From 3-1-20CM-4-69-9 sp963833655 (GTDB lineage Bacteria; Actinomycetota; Thermoleophilia; Gaiellales; Gaiellaceae), in the NCBI GenBank assembly GCA_963833655.1, contig CAWHYL010000006.1:62001-126000 (forward strand): a stretch of 64,000 bases of DNA, in the 5' to 3' direction. Both the position numbers and the translations under genes were made by a program. How positions within the stretch are numbered: position 1 is the stretch's first letter; the number at the start of each line of letters is the position of its first letter. A model generated the notes under the pieces. The model was not told the origin of the DNA, ran no database searches, and saw only the letters and a program-made list of their open reading frames with translations. Shown one piece after another: positions 16,024-25,195 of the stretch.

Positions 16024-18195
16024 CTAGCCCCCGGCCGCGCGCACGATCGCCTCGGTCAGCCCCCAGTCCTCCCGGATGAACGGGGTTCCCTGCACCGTCC
16101 ACGCGATCCCGTACCAGACGTCGTCCGTCCCTGACCAGCGCCGGATCTTGATCGTGTAGGTCTCGCCTCGGTTGGCGGGGAACTCGGCGATCTCGTAGCT
16201 GTTGTCCCACGAGCCGCTGTAGCCGACCTGGTTGCCGCGGCTGTCGTACACGTGCAGGTCGAGATCGATCTTCAGCTGGTCGATTCCGAACTGGAACAAC
16301 GGCGTGTCGACCACGGCCGCAAGGCTGTCCCAGGCGAGCGCGACCTTGACACGCGCGCCGAAGAGGAACCGCGGCACGACGACCTGGTACGTGAACGTCG
16401 TTTCGCCGTTCGCGCCGATGTCGGACGAGCGCAAGGTGCCGACGTCCCAGCCGCGGCTCGACGCGGCAGCGTTGCGCGACTTCCGGCTCTGCGCGATCCG
16501 CACGCCCTCGAGCGCGTCGACGGCACCCGAGCCGTCCGACGCATCGATGCCGGCGTTTCGGTCCGCCCACCACGTGTTGCCGGTGATGTTCTTGCTCGCA
16601 CCCGCGAGCAGGATCGCGCGGCAGCCCTCCGGCCAAGACTTGAGCGTCGGAGCCGCCTGCTGCATCAGCGCGGTGACGCCCGCCGCTGCCGGAGCGGCCA
16701 TGCTCGTGCCACTGAAGGTCAGGCCGACGCACGTGACGCCCATCCCGTTCGCAGCGATCTCCGGCAGCTCACGGTCGCCGTGTCCCGAGCTCGGGTTCCG
16801 GAAGCACGAGTCGCTCGCGAGCGTTGCCGCGGTGTCGTCGTGGTTCGCGACGGTCAGGCTGTTGTAACCCTTGTGGTTCACGTACTCCGAGCTGTCGCCG
16901 TTGCCGGCCGCCTGCAGGATCGTCGGCCACGGCCAGTGGAGGACGAGCCAGTCCTTGTACATGTCGTCGAACGACTGACCCGAGTCCGTCTGCTCGGAAT
17001 CGCGGTGAAAGCTCTGGCTGATCACCGTACAGCCGCGCGTTTGCGCGGCCCACTTGATCGCGTCGAGATCCATGCTGTTCGCCGAGTGGAGGTTGCAGTC
17101 CCTCGCGTGCCCGTGGGGCTTGTTCGGCTCGATGTTCTTGATGATTCCGTGCGTGTGCCGCGCATGCTGAGTCGTCGACGGATGCGACTCGTACTGCGCC
17201 GTGATCGACAGGTTCGTCGTGTCGTCGGGGCCGTCCTCGTAGACCGCGACGTTCACGTCCTTGCCGGTGAAGCTCAGGTTCGACTGCACCTTGTCGGACT
17301 GCGCGATCGCCATCGAGTCCTTCAGGTCGAGGACCCCCTCCGTCTCGTGCAGGAAGATCGCCGCGACCTCCCGGCGTCGCTGCAGGTTCGCGATCGCGGT
17401 CGGCGTCATTCGTGCGTACACGACGGGAGCTGCTTCGTCGGTGCGGATCTCCGTTGCACCGTGGTCGTCGGCGAGGTCGGCCGCGATCTCCCTCATCTCG
17501 GCAATGTGTTTCGCGTGCTGGCGCTCCGCGCTCGGCCGGCGCTTCGTCTGTCCGCGCTCGCGCTTTTCGGGAAGCGGTTCGTCGTCGACCGTGACCCAGA
17601 TGGCGACCGGCACGCGGCGGTTGCTACGAGCGAGCTGCGCGTGCAGCGTCGGATGCACCTTGCCGTACTTCCTGCGGCGGCTGTTCTCGAGCCTCGCGAA
17701 CAGCCGCTCGTGATCGACGGGCTTGCCGCGGTCGTCGAACGCGAGCTCGATCGGCTTGCCCGTCCTGCGGTCGACGGCCTTCATCACCTCGACGTACTTG
17801 CCGCTCACGGGCTCGCCGAGCGGGAGGCGCTCGGTCTCGGTGCCGTTGACGCGCAGGCGCACGATGTTCTCGACGCGCAGGCTCGAGCGGACTCTCGCCC
17901 TCGAGTCGGCGACGACGAACGGGATCTCGAGGCGATCCGACAGGTGCTTGCCGCGCTTCGACACGAGCTCGGACACCGTCAGCGTGTGCGCTCCCGGCGG
18001 GATCGGCTCGTCGGGAAGGAATCTTGCCGTGCGACCGTCGCGTGACAGCGCCACGGCCCCGCGAATGCCGTTCGCGAGCGTGATCGCACCGCGCGCGGTC
18101 TCGGGATCGAGCGGCGACGGCGAGTGGACGGTCAGCTTCGGCTCGCCGAGGACGACTTCGTACGGCTCGACGCCGGTCTCGATCTTCTGCGGCAT
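16024..18195 (-). CDS. Subtilisin-like serine peptidase (S8) without signal peptide
   Basis: The protein has 723 residues. An Ig-like N-terminal domain (about 20-90, LDPETARGAITL, PIPPGAHTLTV) and a basic linker precede the S8 domain: Asp in NVAVYEDGPDD, His in HARHTHGII, Asn in LQAAGNGDSS, Ser in GLTFSGTSMAAPAAAG. The C-terminal domain (DLDLHVYDSRGNQVGYSGS, YTIKIRRW) is a P/PPC-type jelly roll. The ATG is preceded by GAGGAGG and begins MPQKIETG, with no export signal, which is unusual for a subtilase. It could be cytoplasmic or leave by another route. Confidence 0.9.
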   Translation of the reverse strand: MPQKIETGVEPYEVVLGEPKLTVHSPSPLDPETARGAITLANGIRGAVALSRDGRTARFLPDEPIPPGAHTLTVSELVSKRGKHLSDRLEIPFVVADSRARVRSSLRVENIVRLRVNGTETERLPLGEPVSGKYVEVMKAVDRRTGKPIELAFDDRGKPVDHERLFARLENSRRRKYGKVHPTLHAQLARSNRRVPVAIWVTVDDEPLPEKRERGQTKRRPSAERQHAKHIAEMREIAADLADDHGATEIRTDEAAPVVYARMTPTAIANLQRRREVAAIFLHETEGVLDLKDSMAIAQSDKVQSNLSFTGKDVNVAVYEDGPDDTTNLSITAQYESHPSTTQHARHTHGIIKNIEPNKPHGHARDCNLHSANSMDLDAIKWAAQTRGCTVISQSFHRDSEQTDSGQSFDDMYKDWLVLHWPWPTILQAAGNGDSSEYVNHKGYNSLTVANHDDTAATLASDSCFRNPSSGHGDRELPEIAANGMGVTCVGLTFSGTSMAAPAAAGVTALMQQAAPTLKSWPEGCRAILLAGASKNITGNTWWADRNAGIDASDGSGAVDALEGVRIAQSRKSRNAAASSRGWDVGTLRSSDIGANGETTFTYQVVVPRFLFGARVKVALAWDSLAAVVDTPLFQFGIDQLKIDLDLHVYDSRGNQVGYSGSWDNSYEIAEFPANRGETYTIKIRRWSGTDDVWYGIAWTVQGTPFIREDWGLTEAIVRAAGG

Positions 18196-18370
18196 TGCGT
18201 CCTCCTCGGTCTGGGCGGCGATTCGCGCGCGCACAAAGGCGTGCTGGCGGCATCGCGTTCGTAACACCGAAGCAAGATCGAGTCAAGGTCGCCGCGACGA
18301 CTGAACGCGAGAGTCGACATGCGGCCGCAGGCATGAGACAGTGCGACACCGGCTACGGGGAGGGTGGTGC

Positions 18371-19570
18371 GTGAACGAGAACGCGGGCATTCCGAGAAGG
18401 GAGTTCCTGACGAAGGGCGCAGCGGCCCTGGCTGCCGCGGCCGCGGCCCCGCTCGTCGGCGTCGCCGGCGCACGGGCCGGCGCCGAGCGAGCATTCGGGC
18501 GCGGCGAGCTCGGGCTCGTCGGCATGGATCACGTCGGCATCACGGTCCCGGACCTCAACCAGGCGATCGAGTGGTTCGAGGACGTGATCGGCGCCGCGGC
18601 GCCGCTGACGTTCGGCCCGTTTCCGGCCGGAGCGTTCGTCGCAAGTGTCGTCGACGTCGCGCAAACGGCGTCGATCGACCAGATCACGATGCTCCGGATC
18701 GGACACAGCGCCAACATCGAGCTGTTCCGGTACACCGCGCCCGACGGGCAGCGGCACGACGTCCCGAAGAACTCCGACTGGACGGGGCACCACGTCGCGT
18801 TCTACGTCACTGACATCGCGGCGGCGATCGACTACATGGTCGAAAAGGGCGTCAGACGGATGCCGGCCGGCCCGTTCACGCTCACGCAGGGGCCTGCAGC
18901 CGGTCAAACGATTCAGTACTTCCAGACGCCGTGGGGCAGCTACATCGAGTTCATCAGCTACCCGAACGGGATGGCCTACGACGTTCCGAGCGTGCACCCG
19001 CTCTGGTCGCCGAAGCAGAACGGAGCTCAATCGGTTGTGACCAAGGTCCCGGGCCTGCTCGGCATCGACCACATCGGGATCACCGTGCCGAACCTCGCCG
19101 TCGCGGCCACATGGTTCGAGCAGAAGCTCGGTTTCACAAACCCGCTGACGTTCGGCCCGTTCAGCGATCCGAGCGGCACGTTCATGACCGACCTCGTGGA
19201 CGTCCATCCGCGGGCGGTCGTCGAGCAGATCCGCGTCCTGCGCGGCGGCAACGGCCCGGGCGTCGAGCTCTTCCAGTACACGTCACCGGATCAGGACACC
19301 TCGTTCCGGATGAACTCCGACTGGTTCGGCCACCACCTCGCGTTCTACGTCCGCGACATCGACAAAGGCGTCGAGTCACTGCAGTCGGAGGCGGGCACGA
19401 AGCTCTTCGGGCCCGTGACGCTGACGGACGGGCCGGCCGCGGGACAGTCGATCAACTACTTCCACGATCCGTTCGGTACGGACGTCGAGCTGATCAGCTA
19501 CCCGCACGGCATGGCATACGAGAAGACGGCGTCGATCCCGCTCTGGGACCCGCGCGACAACCATCCCTGA
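18371..19570 (+). CDS. Tat-exported protein with two VOC/glyoxalase domains
   Basis: The protein has 399 residues. The N-terminus carries RREFLTKGAAALAAAAAAPL, a Tat-type signal. Two homologous VOC halves follow (LVGMDHVGITVPDLNQAIEW and LLGIDHIGITVPNLAVAATW), each ending in a conserved FISYPNGMAYD or LISYPHGMAYE. VOC proteins use a metal bound by His/Glu from paired modules; candidate ligands are the H of DHVGITV and the E of IELFRY or VELFQY. A folded, metal-loaded export through Tat fits. Starts at GTG after GGGGAGGG. Substrate unknown. Confidence 0.85.
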   Translation: MNENAGIPRREFLTKGAAALAAAAAAPLVGVAGARAGAERAFGRGELGLVGMDHVGITVPDLNQAIEWFEDVIGAAAPLTFGPFPAGAFVASVVDVAQTASIDQITMLRIGHSANIELFRYTAPDGQRHDVPKNSDWTGHHVAFYVTDIAAAIDYMVEKGVRRMPAGPFTLTQGPAAGQTIQYFQTPWGSYIEFISYPNGMAYDVPSVHPLWSPKQNGAQSVVTKVPGLLGIDHIGITVPNLAVAATWFEQKLGFTNPLTFGPFSDPSGTFMTDLVDVHPRAVVEQIRVLRGGNGPGVELFQYTSPDQDTSFRMNSDWFGHHLAFYVRDIDKGVESLQSEAGTKLFGPVTLTDGPAAGQSINYFHDPFGTDVELISYPHGMAYEKTASIPLWDPRDNHP

Positions 19571-19671
19571 CGGACCGGCTCCGGGCCCGCACCGGGTCGA
19601 GCGATGAGTTTCCGCCGCGCGGCCGGTCTGATAGGTAAGCCAGTGAATTCCGACCCGGAGGTATGAGCTCG

Positions 19672-20748
19672 ATGCCACGAACGCTGCTGCTCATCGGCAC
19701 ACGCAAAGGCGCCTTCTTCCTCGAAAGCCACGACAGGCAGAAATGGGAGCTCCGCGGCCCCTTCTGCGAGGGCTGGCCCGTCTACCACCTCATCCACGAC
19801 CCGAAGAGCGGCGCCGTCTATGCCGCGGCCGCAAGCGAGTGGCACGGGCAGGCCGTCTGGCGAAGCCCGGACCTCGGCGAGTCCTGGGCGCACTCGAGCG
19901 AAGGCATCGCCTACGACCCCGACAGCGGCCGGAAGGTCTCGAAGGTCTCGACGCTCGCCGTGAGCGACGGCCGCCTGCTCGTCGGCGTCGAGGCGCCGGG
20001 GATCTTCGAGAGCCGCGACGACGGCGAAACGTGGTCGCTGCTCTCGACGCTCGCCGGCCAACCCGGGAGCGAGCACTGGGACGACCCGGCGAACCAGCCG
20101 CCCGGCCATCTGGGGATCTCGGCGCTGACGTTCGACCGCGGCGACGCCGATCGGTTCTGGGCGATCGTGCAGGGAATCGGCCTCTTCGAGACGACCGACT
20201 ACGCGCAGTCGTGGACGCCGCGCAACCGTGGGCTCCGCGCCGATTGGCCACGCGACCACGAAGAGGTCGGCTTCTGCGTGCACAAGTTCGTTCGCTCACC
20301 GCTCGACGGCGACCGCATGTACCAGCAGAACCACGTCGGCATGCACCGCAGCGACGACGGCGGCAAGACGTGGACCGAGATCACCGAGGGACTGCCGACC
20401 GAGTTCGGGTTCGCCGCAGCCACGCATCCGCACGACCGCGACACGTTCTACGTCATCCCGCTCGATCCGGGTCACGGGCGGACGATGCCCGACGGCCATG
20501 CCGCCGTGTGGCGAACGCGCGATGCCGGCTCGAGCTGGCAGCGCCTCGACGAGGGGCTGCCGCAGCGCGACGCGTACGTCGGTGTCCTGCGTGAGGCGAT
20601 GGCCGTCGATGCAGAGGACGATCCCGGCCTGTACTTCGGCACGAGCACCGGGCAGATCTTCGCGAGCACGAACGAAGGCGATACGTGGACGCAGGTCGCC
20701 GACTTCCTGCCGCCGATCTCCTCGGTCGAGGTCGCGACGATCGAGTGA
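19672..20748 (+). CDS. BNR/sialidase-like beta-propeller protein
   Basis: The protein has 358 residues. Repeated Asp-box/BNR elements are visible: SPDLGESWAHS, SRDDGETWSLL, SDDGGKTWTEI, TRDAGSSWQRL, TNEGDTWTQV. These mark a five- to six-blade propeller of the exo-alpha-sialidase/WD40-like superfamily. There is no signal peptide and no clear sialidase arginine triad, so enzymatic activity is doubtful. GGAGGT at 19657-19662 is better spaced to ATG 19672 than to ATG 19663. Its stop overlaps the MoaD-like start (TGATG). Confidence 0.85.
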   Translation: MPRTLLLIGTRKGAFFLESHDRQKWELRGPFCEGWPVYHLIHDPKSGAVYAAAASEWHGQAVWRSPDLGESWAHSSEGIAYDPDSGRKVSKVSTLAVSDGRLLVGVEAPGIFESRDDGETWSLLSTLAGQPGSEHWDDPANQPPGHLGISALTFDRGDADRFWAIVQGIGLFETTDYAQSWTPRNRGLRADWPRDHEEVGFCVHKFVRSPLDGDRMYQQNHVGMHRSDDGGKTWTEITEGLPTEFGFAAATHPHDRDTFYVIPLDPGHGRTMPDGHAAVWRTRDAGSSWQRLDEGLPQRDAYVGVLREAMAVDAEDDPGLYFGTSTGQIFASTNEGDTWTQVADFLPPISSVEVATIE

Positions 20749-21011
20749 TGGCAGACGTCCGCCTCCCGTCGACGCTGCAGCCGCTCTTCCCCGGATTACC
20801 CCGGCAAATCGACGTGCAGGCGGTCAGCGTCGGCGAGGTGATCGACCACCTCGACCGGGACTGGCCCGGAATCCGCGACCGCCTGTGCGAGCCGGGACCG
20901 GCGCTTCGCCGCCACATTCACGTCTACGTCAACCAGGAGCGTGCACAACTCGACACGTCCGTTGCGGACCGTTGCCGCGTCGACATCATCGCGGCGATCA
21001 GCGGCGGCTGA
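20748..21011 (+). CDS. MoaD/ThiS-family small sulfur-carrier-like protein
   Basis: The protein has 87 residues with a beta-grasp pattern and the C-terminal Gly-Gly (DIIAAISGG) used in this family for adenylation and thiocarboxylation. The middle has HIHVYVNQERAQLDTSVAD, typical of MoaD-like proteins. It overlaps the propeller gene by one base, so the two products are made together. No E1-like or molybdopterin synthase gene is nearby, so the sulfur acceptor is unknown. Confidence 0.85.
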   Translation: MADVRLPSTLQPLFPGLPRQIDVQAVSVGEVIDHLDRDWPGIRDRLCEPGPALRRHIHVYVNQERAQLDTSVADRCRVDIIAAISGG

Positions 21012-21030
21012 GACGTAGTAGGGTCGCCGG

Positions 21031-22005
21031 GTGGCAGAGCTCGAGCGCCGTGCGGTCGGGTCGAGCGGTGTTCGGATCTCGCGGGTCGGCCTGGGCGGGT
21101 ACGAGCTCGGGCCCGAGCCTGACGAGACGCCCGACGTCAAACGCGCCGCGCATGTGATCGGCACGGCGATCGATTGCGGCGTGAACTGGCTCGACACGTC
21201 GGAGAACTACCTCGCGACGCACAACGAAGAGGTCATCGGCGCCGCCCTCCAACAGGTCGGCGAGGAGTTCCTCGTCGCGTCGAAGGTCGCGCCGGGCGCC
21301 GCGATCACGGGCGGTGGGAGCGGGTTCCGTCGCGAGCAGGTCCTCCAGGCGTGCCGCGACAGCCTGCGGCGGCTGCGACGCGAATCGCTCGACCTCTACT
21401 TCCTGCACTGGCCCGACAGCACCGGCGTGCCGCTCGAAGAGACCTGGGGAGCAATGGCCGAACTGCGCGATGCCGGCCTGACCCGCGCCGTCGGACTCTC
21501 GAACTACAGCATCGAAGACGTGGAGCGCTGCCATCGCGAGCGCCCGGTCGACGCCGTGCAGATCGGGCTGAACCTGATCGACTACCTCGACGACCGCGAC
21601 GACATCGCGAGGTGCGGCGAGCTCGGGATCGCCGTGACGATCTACGAGCCGCTCGCCGGCGGCATCCTCAGCGGCAGAACGCTCGAGCAGATACAGGCGA
21701 CCTGGACCGGCCCGTGGCGCGACTCAGCCTTCTACAAGCGGCTGCTCGCCCCCGGCAGCGCCGAGAAGAGCTTCGCCGTCGCCGACGGCTTGCACCCGAT
21801 CGCCGATGCCGTGAACGCGAGCGTCGCGCAAGTGGCGATCGCCTGGGTGCTCCATCAACCGGGGGTCGCGGCGGCGATCGCCGGCAGCCGCGACGGGAGC
21901 CACATGCGCGAGAACGCCGCCGGCGCGCGGCTCGCGCTTTCGCCGACGCTGCTCGACGAGATCGAACGGCTCATCCCCGTCGGCCCAACGGTCGCAACTG
22001 CGTGA
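21031..22005 (+). CDS. Aldo/keto reductase
   Basis: The protein has 324 residues. A TIM-barrel with the AKR signature: GVNWLDTSENY (catalytic Asp and Tyr), FLVASKVAPGA (Lys), LDLYFLHWPDS (His), and VGLSNYS. It reduces carbonyls with NADPH. It begins at GTG 19 bases after the MoaD-like gene and overlaps the next flavoprotein gene as GTGA. It is probably part of a four-gene transcription unit from 19672. Confidence 0.9.
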   Translation: MAELERRAVGSSGVRISRVGLGGYELGPEPDETPDVKRAAHVIGTAIDCGVNWLDTSENYLATHNEEVIGAALQQVGEEFLVASKVAPGAAITGGGSGFRREQVLQACRDSLRRLRRESLDLYFLHWPDSTGVPLEETWGAMAELRDAGLTRAVGLSNYSIEDVERCHRERPVDAVQIGLNLIDYLDDRDDIARCGELGIAVTIYEPLAGGILSGRTLEQIQATWTGPWRDSAFYKRLLAPGSAEKSFAVADGLHPIADAVNASVAQVAIAWVLHQPGVAAAIAGSRDGSHMRENAAGARLALSPTLLDEIERLIPVGPTVATA

Positions 22006-23132
22006 GACACGTCCTGATTCTGGGGGCGGGGTTCGCGGGCCTGGAGCTGGCGACGCGTCTCTCCGAAACGCTCGCCGACGAGGTGCGCACGACGCTCGTC
22101 GACAAGAACGACGCCTTCAGCTTCGGCTTCTCGAAGCTCGACATCCTGTTCGGCCGCAAGACGATGTCGGAGGTCCTGCTGCCCTACGACGACATCTCCC
22201 GCGACGGAATCGAGTTTCGCCGGGAGCGCGTGACGTCGATCGATCCGGAGACGCGCCACGTCACGACCGATGCCGGCTCCTACGACCCCGACATCCTCGT
22301 CGTCGCGCTCGGCGCGGACTACGACTTCGCGGCCACGCCCGGGCTCGCGGACGGAGGCGTCGAGTACTACTCCGTGCCGGGAGCGGCGCGCATGCACGAC
22401 GTGGTGACCGGCTTCGAGTCGGGAACGATTCTCATCGGGATCCTGGGCCACCCGTTCAAGTGCCCGCCCGCGCCGTTCGAGGGCGCCTTCCTCCTCCACG
22501 AGCACTTCGTCGAACGCGGCATCCGCGACCGCGTCGAGATTCGTGTCGCCGGGCCGATGGCTGCGCCGGTGCCGATCACGCCGGAGATGTCGCAGACCGT
22601 TCTCGGCGCGCTGACCGAACGAGGAATCGAGTACGTGCCGAGCCAAGATATCGCGGCGCTCGACGTGGACAAGAACGAAGCGCAGCTGGCGAGCGGCGGC
22701 AGCATTCCTTACGACCTCTTCGTCGGAATACCCGTGCACCGCGCGCCCGACGTCGTCGAACAGGCGGGGCTCTCGGTGAACGGCTGGGTGCCTGTGGAAA
22801 AGACCAACCTGGCCACGCGCTTCCCGGACGTCTACGCGGTCGGGGACATCACGGCATTGCCGATGGCCAAGGCCGGCGTGTTCGCGGAGGCCGCAGCACG
22901 CGTCGTCGCAGACGACATCGCCGCGCGCCTCCACGGCGAAGACCTGACGCACCCCTACGAGGGCGCGGGCACCTGTTACCTCGAGTTCGGCGACGGAATG
23001 GTCGGCATGGTCGAGGCCAACTTCCTCGGCGGGCCCCGACCGACCGCGCGGCTCGTCGGGCCCTCGCGAGAGCTCGCGGCGGACAAGGCGGCGTTCGCCT
23101 CGACTCGGAAGGAGCGCTGGTTCGGATCCTGA
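22002..23132 (+). CDS. Sulfide:quinone reductase-like FAD oxidoreductase
   Basis: The protein has 376 residues. FAD-binding VLILGAGFAGLELATRL at the N-terminus and FPDVYAVGDITALPMAKAG near the C-terminus mark the NDH-2/SQR fold. KCPPAPFEGAFLLHEHF contains the cysteine region typical of SQR-like proteins, but only one Cys is seen there and one more near GTCYLEFG, so canonical three-cysteine sulfide oxidation is uncertain. It starts by a GTGA overlap. Redox partner and substrate unknown. Confidence 0.85.
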   Translation: MRHVLILGAGFAGLELATRLSETLADEVRTTLVDKNDAFSFGFSKLDILFGRKTMSEVLLPYDDISRDGIEFRRERVTSIDPETRHVTTDAGSYDPDILVVALGADYDFAATPGLADGGVEYYSVPGAARMHDVVTGFESGTILIGILGHPFKCPPAPFEGAFLLHEHFVERGIRDRVEIRVAGPMAAPVPITPEMSQTVLGALTERGIEYVPSQDIAALDVDKNEAQLASGGSIPYDLFVGIPVHRAPDVVEQAGLSVNGWVPVEKTNLATRFPDVYAVGDITALPMAKAGVFAEAAARVVADDIAARLHGEDLTHPYEGAGTCYLEFGDGMVGMVEANFLGGPRPTARLVGPSRELAADKAAFASTRKERWFGS

Positions 23133-23294
23133 TCCGTCCCGCTGGGGCCGCCTCGAGGGCGCGCTTGGGCTGACCGCCAGCGGGAACCCGCTTTCCAAAC
23201 GCACCCGCCTCGAGGTGCGACGGCTGGGGGGACGTTCGAGTTATTCCGTCGAGGTGCTCTTGACTATCGGCGGTGCTGCGGCGCGCTTGGGCGC
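23133..23294. other. Intergenic gap with hairpin and 13-base direct repeat
   Basis: CCCGCTGG (23138-23145) can pair with CCAGCGGG (23177-23184), a possible terminator of the flavoprotein operon. GGCGCGCTTGGGC occurs at 23158-23170 and again at 23280-23292. No gene is visible. Confidence 0.4.
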
Positions 23295-23717
23295 CTAGAC
23301 AGCCTTCTTCAGGAGCGCGGCAATCTTCTTCTCCTCGGCGGCTCCCAACTGCGTGAGGGCGAATGCCACTGGCCACATCACACCGTCGTCGAGCTTCGCC
23401 GAGTCGTTGAAGCCGAACGTCGAATACCTCGTCTTGAACTTCTGCGAGCTCTGGAAGAAGCAGACGACCTTGCCGTCCTTGGCGTAGGCCGGCATCCCGT
23501 ACCACGTTCTCGGCGAGAGGTCCGGCGCGTTCGCCTTGACGATCGCATGGAGCCGCTTCGCCAGCGCACGATCCGGCTTCGGCATCTCCGCGATCTTCTC
23601 GAGCACCGCCCGCTCCCCCTCCTTTCTGTCTTTGCTCCCACGTGCAGCTGCCTTCAGCTCTTTGGCGCGCTCCCTCATCGCAGCTCGTTCCTCTTTCGTG
23701 AATCGCCCGTCGGTCAT
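23295..23717 (-). CDS. DUF1801/YdhG-like protein
   Basis: The protein has 140 residues. A charged, Lys/Ala-rich N-terminal helix region (about 1-55) precedes a domain with TWYGMPAYAKDGKVVCFFQ, then RYSTFGFNDSAKLDDG and EEKKIAALLKKAV. The motif resembles the YdhG/DUF1801 fold, shared with frataxin-like iron-chaperone candidates. AAGGGGGA precedes the ATG. It is divergent from the class IV aminotransferase with a 31-base gap. Function unproven. Confidence 0.78.
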   Translation of the reverse strand: MTDGRFTKEERAAMRERAKELKAAARGSKDRKEGERAVLEKIAEMPKPDRALAKRLHAIVKANAPDLSPRTWYGMPAYAKDGKVVCFFQSSQKFKTRYSTFGFNDSAKLDDGVMWPVAFALTQLGAAEEKKIAALLKKAV

Positions 23718-23748
23718 TGCCGGCTTCCCCCTTTGCAAGTCTTCGCGG

Positions 23749-24513
23749 ATGGAGACGACGCTGAGGATCGAGATCGACGGACGGTCCGTCAACGCCGAGA
23801 CGCTCTGGTCGATCGCTTCGGCCTTCGGGCACTTCACGGCGATGCAGGTGCGCGGTGGGCGAACGCGCGGCCTGCCTCTTCATCTCGACCGGCTCGCGGC
23901 CGCCAACAGAGAGCTCTTCGACGCCGACCTCGACCGTGACCGCGTCCGCCACCTGATGCGCCACGCGCTCGGCGGCACGCAGGACGTGTCGCTTCGCGTG
24001 TACGTCTTCGAGGCCGGCGACGAGCCGGCGACCATGGTCACCGTCAGACCGCCCGGGGAGCTGGCGCCGTCGCAGCGGCTGCAATCGGTTCGCTACCAGC
24101 GCCCCGACCCGCACCTCAAGCACCTCGCCACCGGCCAGGGCTTCTACACACGCCTCGCTCGCCGCAACGGCTTCGACGACGCCCTGCTCACCGGTGACGA
24201 CGAGCTCATCGCCGAAACGGCCACGGCGAACATCTGCTTCTTCGACGGCGCCGGCTTCGTCTGGCCGGACGCGCCGCACCTCAGCGGGATCACGATGCAG
24301 CTGCTCGAGCGCCGGCTGGCAGAGCTCGAGCTTCCGACTGCGCGCGTACCGGTGGCAATCGGCGACGTGACGTCGTTCGGTGGAGCGTTCGCGACGAACG
24401 CACGCGGGGTTGCCGCCGTCAGCACGATCGACGACACGGTGCTCGCGATCGATGGCAAGCATCTCGAGCTCCTCGCCCGTGCCTACGCCTCCGTCCCGTG
24501 GGAGCCGCTGTAG
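23749..24513 (+). CDS. Class IV aminotransferase (BCAT/ADC lyase fold)
   Basis: The protein has 254 residues. The fold type IV PLP signature is seen: LHLDRLAAANRELF near the N-terminus, GFDDALLTGDDELIAETATANICFF (E-x-x-x-x-N) in the middle, and the late ATNARGVAAV. The PLP lysine expected after the N-terminal strands would be in HLKHLATGQGFY. Products of this family are branched-chain amino acids, D-amino acids or p-aminobenzoate; the sequence does not decide. No ribosome-binding site is obvious. Confidence 0.82.
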   Translation: METTLRIEIDGRSVNAETLWSIASAFGHFTAMQVRGGRTRGLPLHLDRLAAANRELFDADLDRDRVRHLMRHALGGTQDVSLRVYVFEAGDEPATMVTVRPPGELAPSQRLQSVRYQRPDPHLKHLATGQGFYTRLARRNGFDDALLTGDDELIAETATANICFFDGAGFVWPDAPHLSGITMQLLERRLAELELPTARVPVAIGDVTSFGGAFATNARGVAAVSTIDDTVLAIDGKHLELLARAYASVPWEPL

Positions 24514-24590
24514 ACGGCCTTGCAGGTCGCTTGCATTCGCGAGCCTCCGAGGCGCATAGAATCGGCGCGTCAATTTCGGAGGAGGGCGAG

Positions 24591-25193
24591 ATGGCCTGGA
24601 ACCTCAAAGGCAGCTACATCGAGACATGCTCGTGCGACCTGATCTGCCCGTGCAACGCGACATTCGACCACGGCGCCACCTACGACTACTGCCGGGTCAC
24701 GCTCGTTTTCAACATCCGCGAGGGCGAGATCGAGGGCACGAACATCGGCGGCCTCAAAGTCGCCGCGATCGCGGACACGCCGAAGGTGATGACGGATGGA
24801 AACTGGAAGCTCGGTGTCTTCGTCGACGAGAACGCCAGCGACGAGCAGGCAGACAAGCTCACGAAGGTCTTCACCGGACAACTCGGCGGCCCGATGGCCG
24901 GACTGGTGCCGCTGGTCGGCGAAGTTCTCGGAATCGAGCGGGCGGCATTCGACGTACAGGACGACGGGATCCGCCACAGCGTGCGGATCGGCGACGTGAT
25001 CGACTTCGAGATCGAGGACATCGTCCCGTTCGGCGTCGAGACGGGTGAGCCGGTGCGGTTCCAAGGCATGTTCCATCCCGCAGGCTCGAACCTCACGATC
25101 GCCGAGGCCAAGCGGTCGCGCATCAATGCCTTCGGGATCGAGTACGAAGGGAAGACCGGCCTCTCGACGTCCGAGTTTTCCTGGGCCGCCTGA
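24591..25193 (+). CDS. DUF1326 protein
   Basis: The protein has 200 residues with the defining cysteine start SYIETCSCDLICPCNATF (C-x-C-x4-C-x-C), probably a metal site. GGAGGAG precedes the ATG. It is followed after two bases by a DUF2182 membrane protein; the two families commonly occur together and are predicted to handle a metal, possibly in copper or oxidase-related processes. The exact role is unknown. Confidence 0.88.
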   Translation: MAWNLKGSYIETCSCDLICPCNATFDHGATYDYCRVTLVFNIREGEIEGTNIGGLKVAAIADTPKVMTDGNWKLGVFVDENASDEQADKLTKVFTGQLGGPMAGLVPLVGEVLGIERAAFDVQDDGIRHSVRIGDVIDFEIEDIVPFGVETGEPVRFQGMFHPAGSNLTIAEAKRSRINAFGIEYEGKTGLSTSEFSWAA

Positions 25194-25195
25194 GC

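Noticed and set aside
16252..18045. 597-codon plus-strand frame opposite the subtilase
   Set aside because: Val/Arg/Leu-rich antisense shadow of a gene with a clear catalytic triad and ribosome-binding site.
22849..24573. 574-codon minus-strand frame over the SQR-like and aminotransferase genes
   Set aside because: Antisense to two genes with clear family motifs; no motif of its own.
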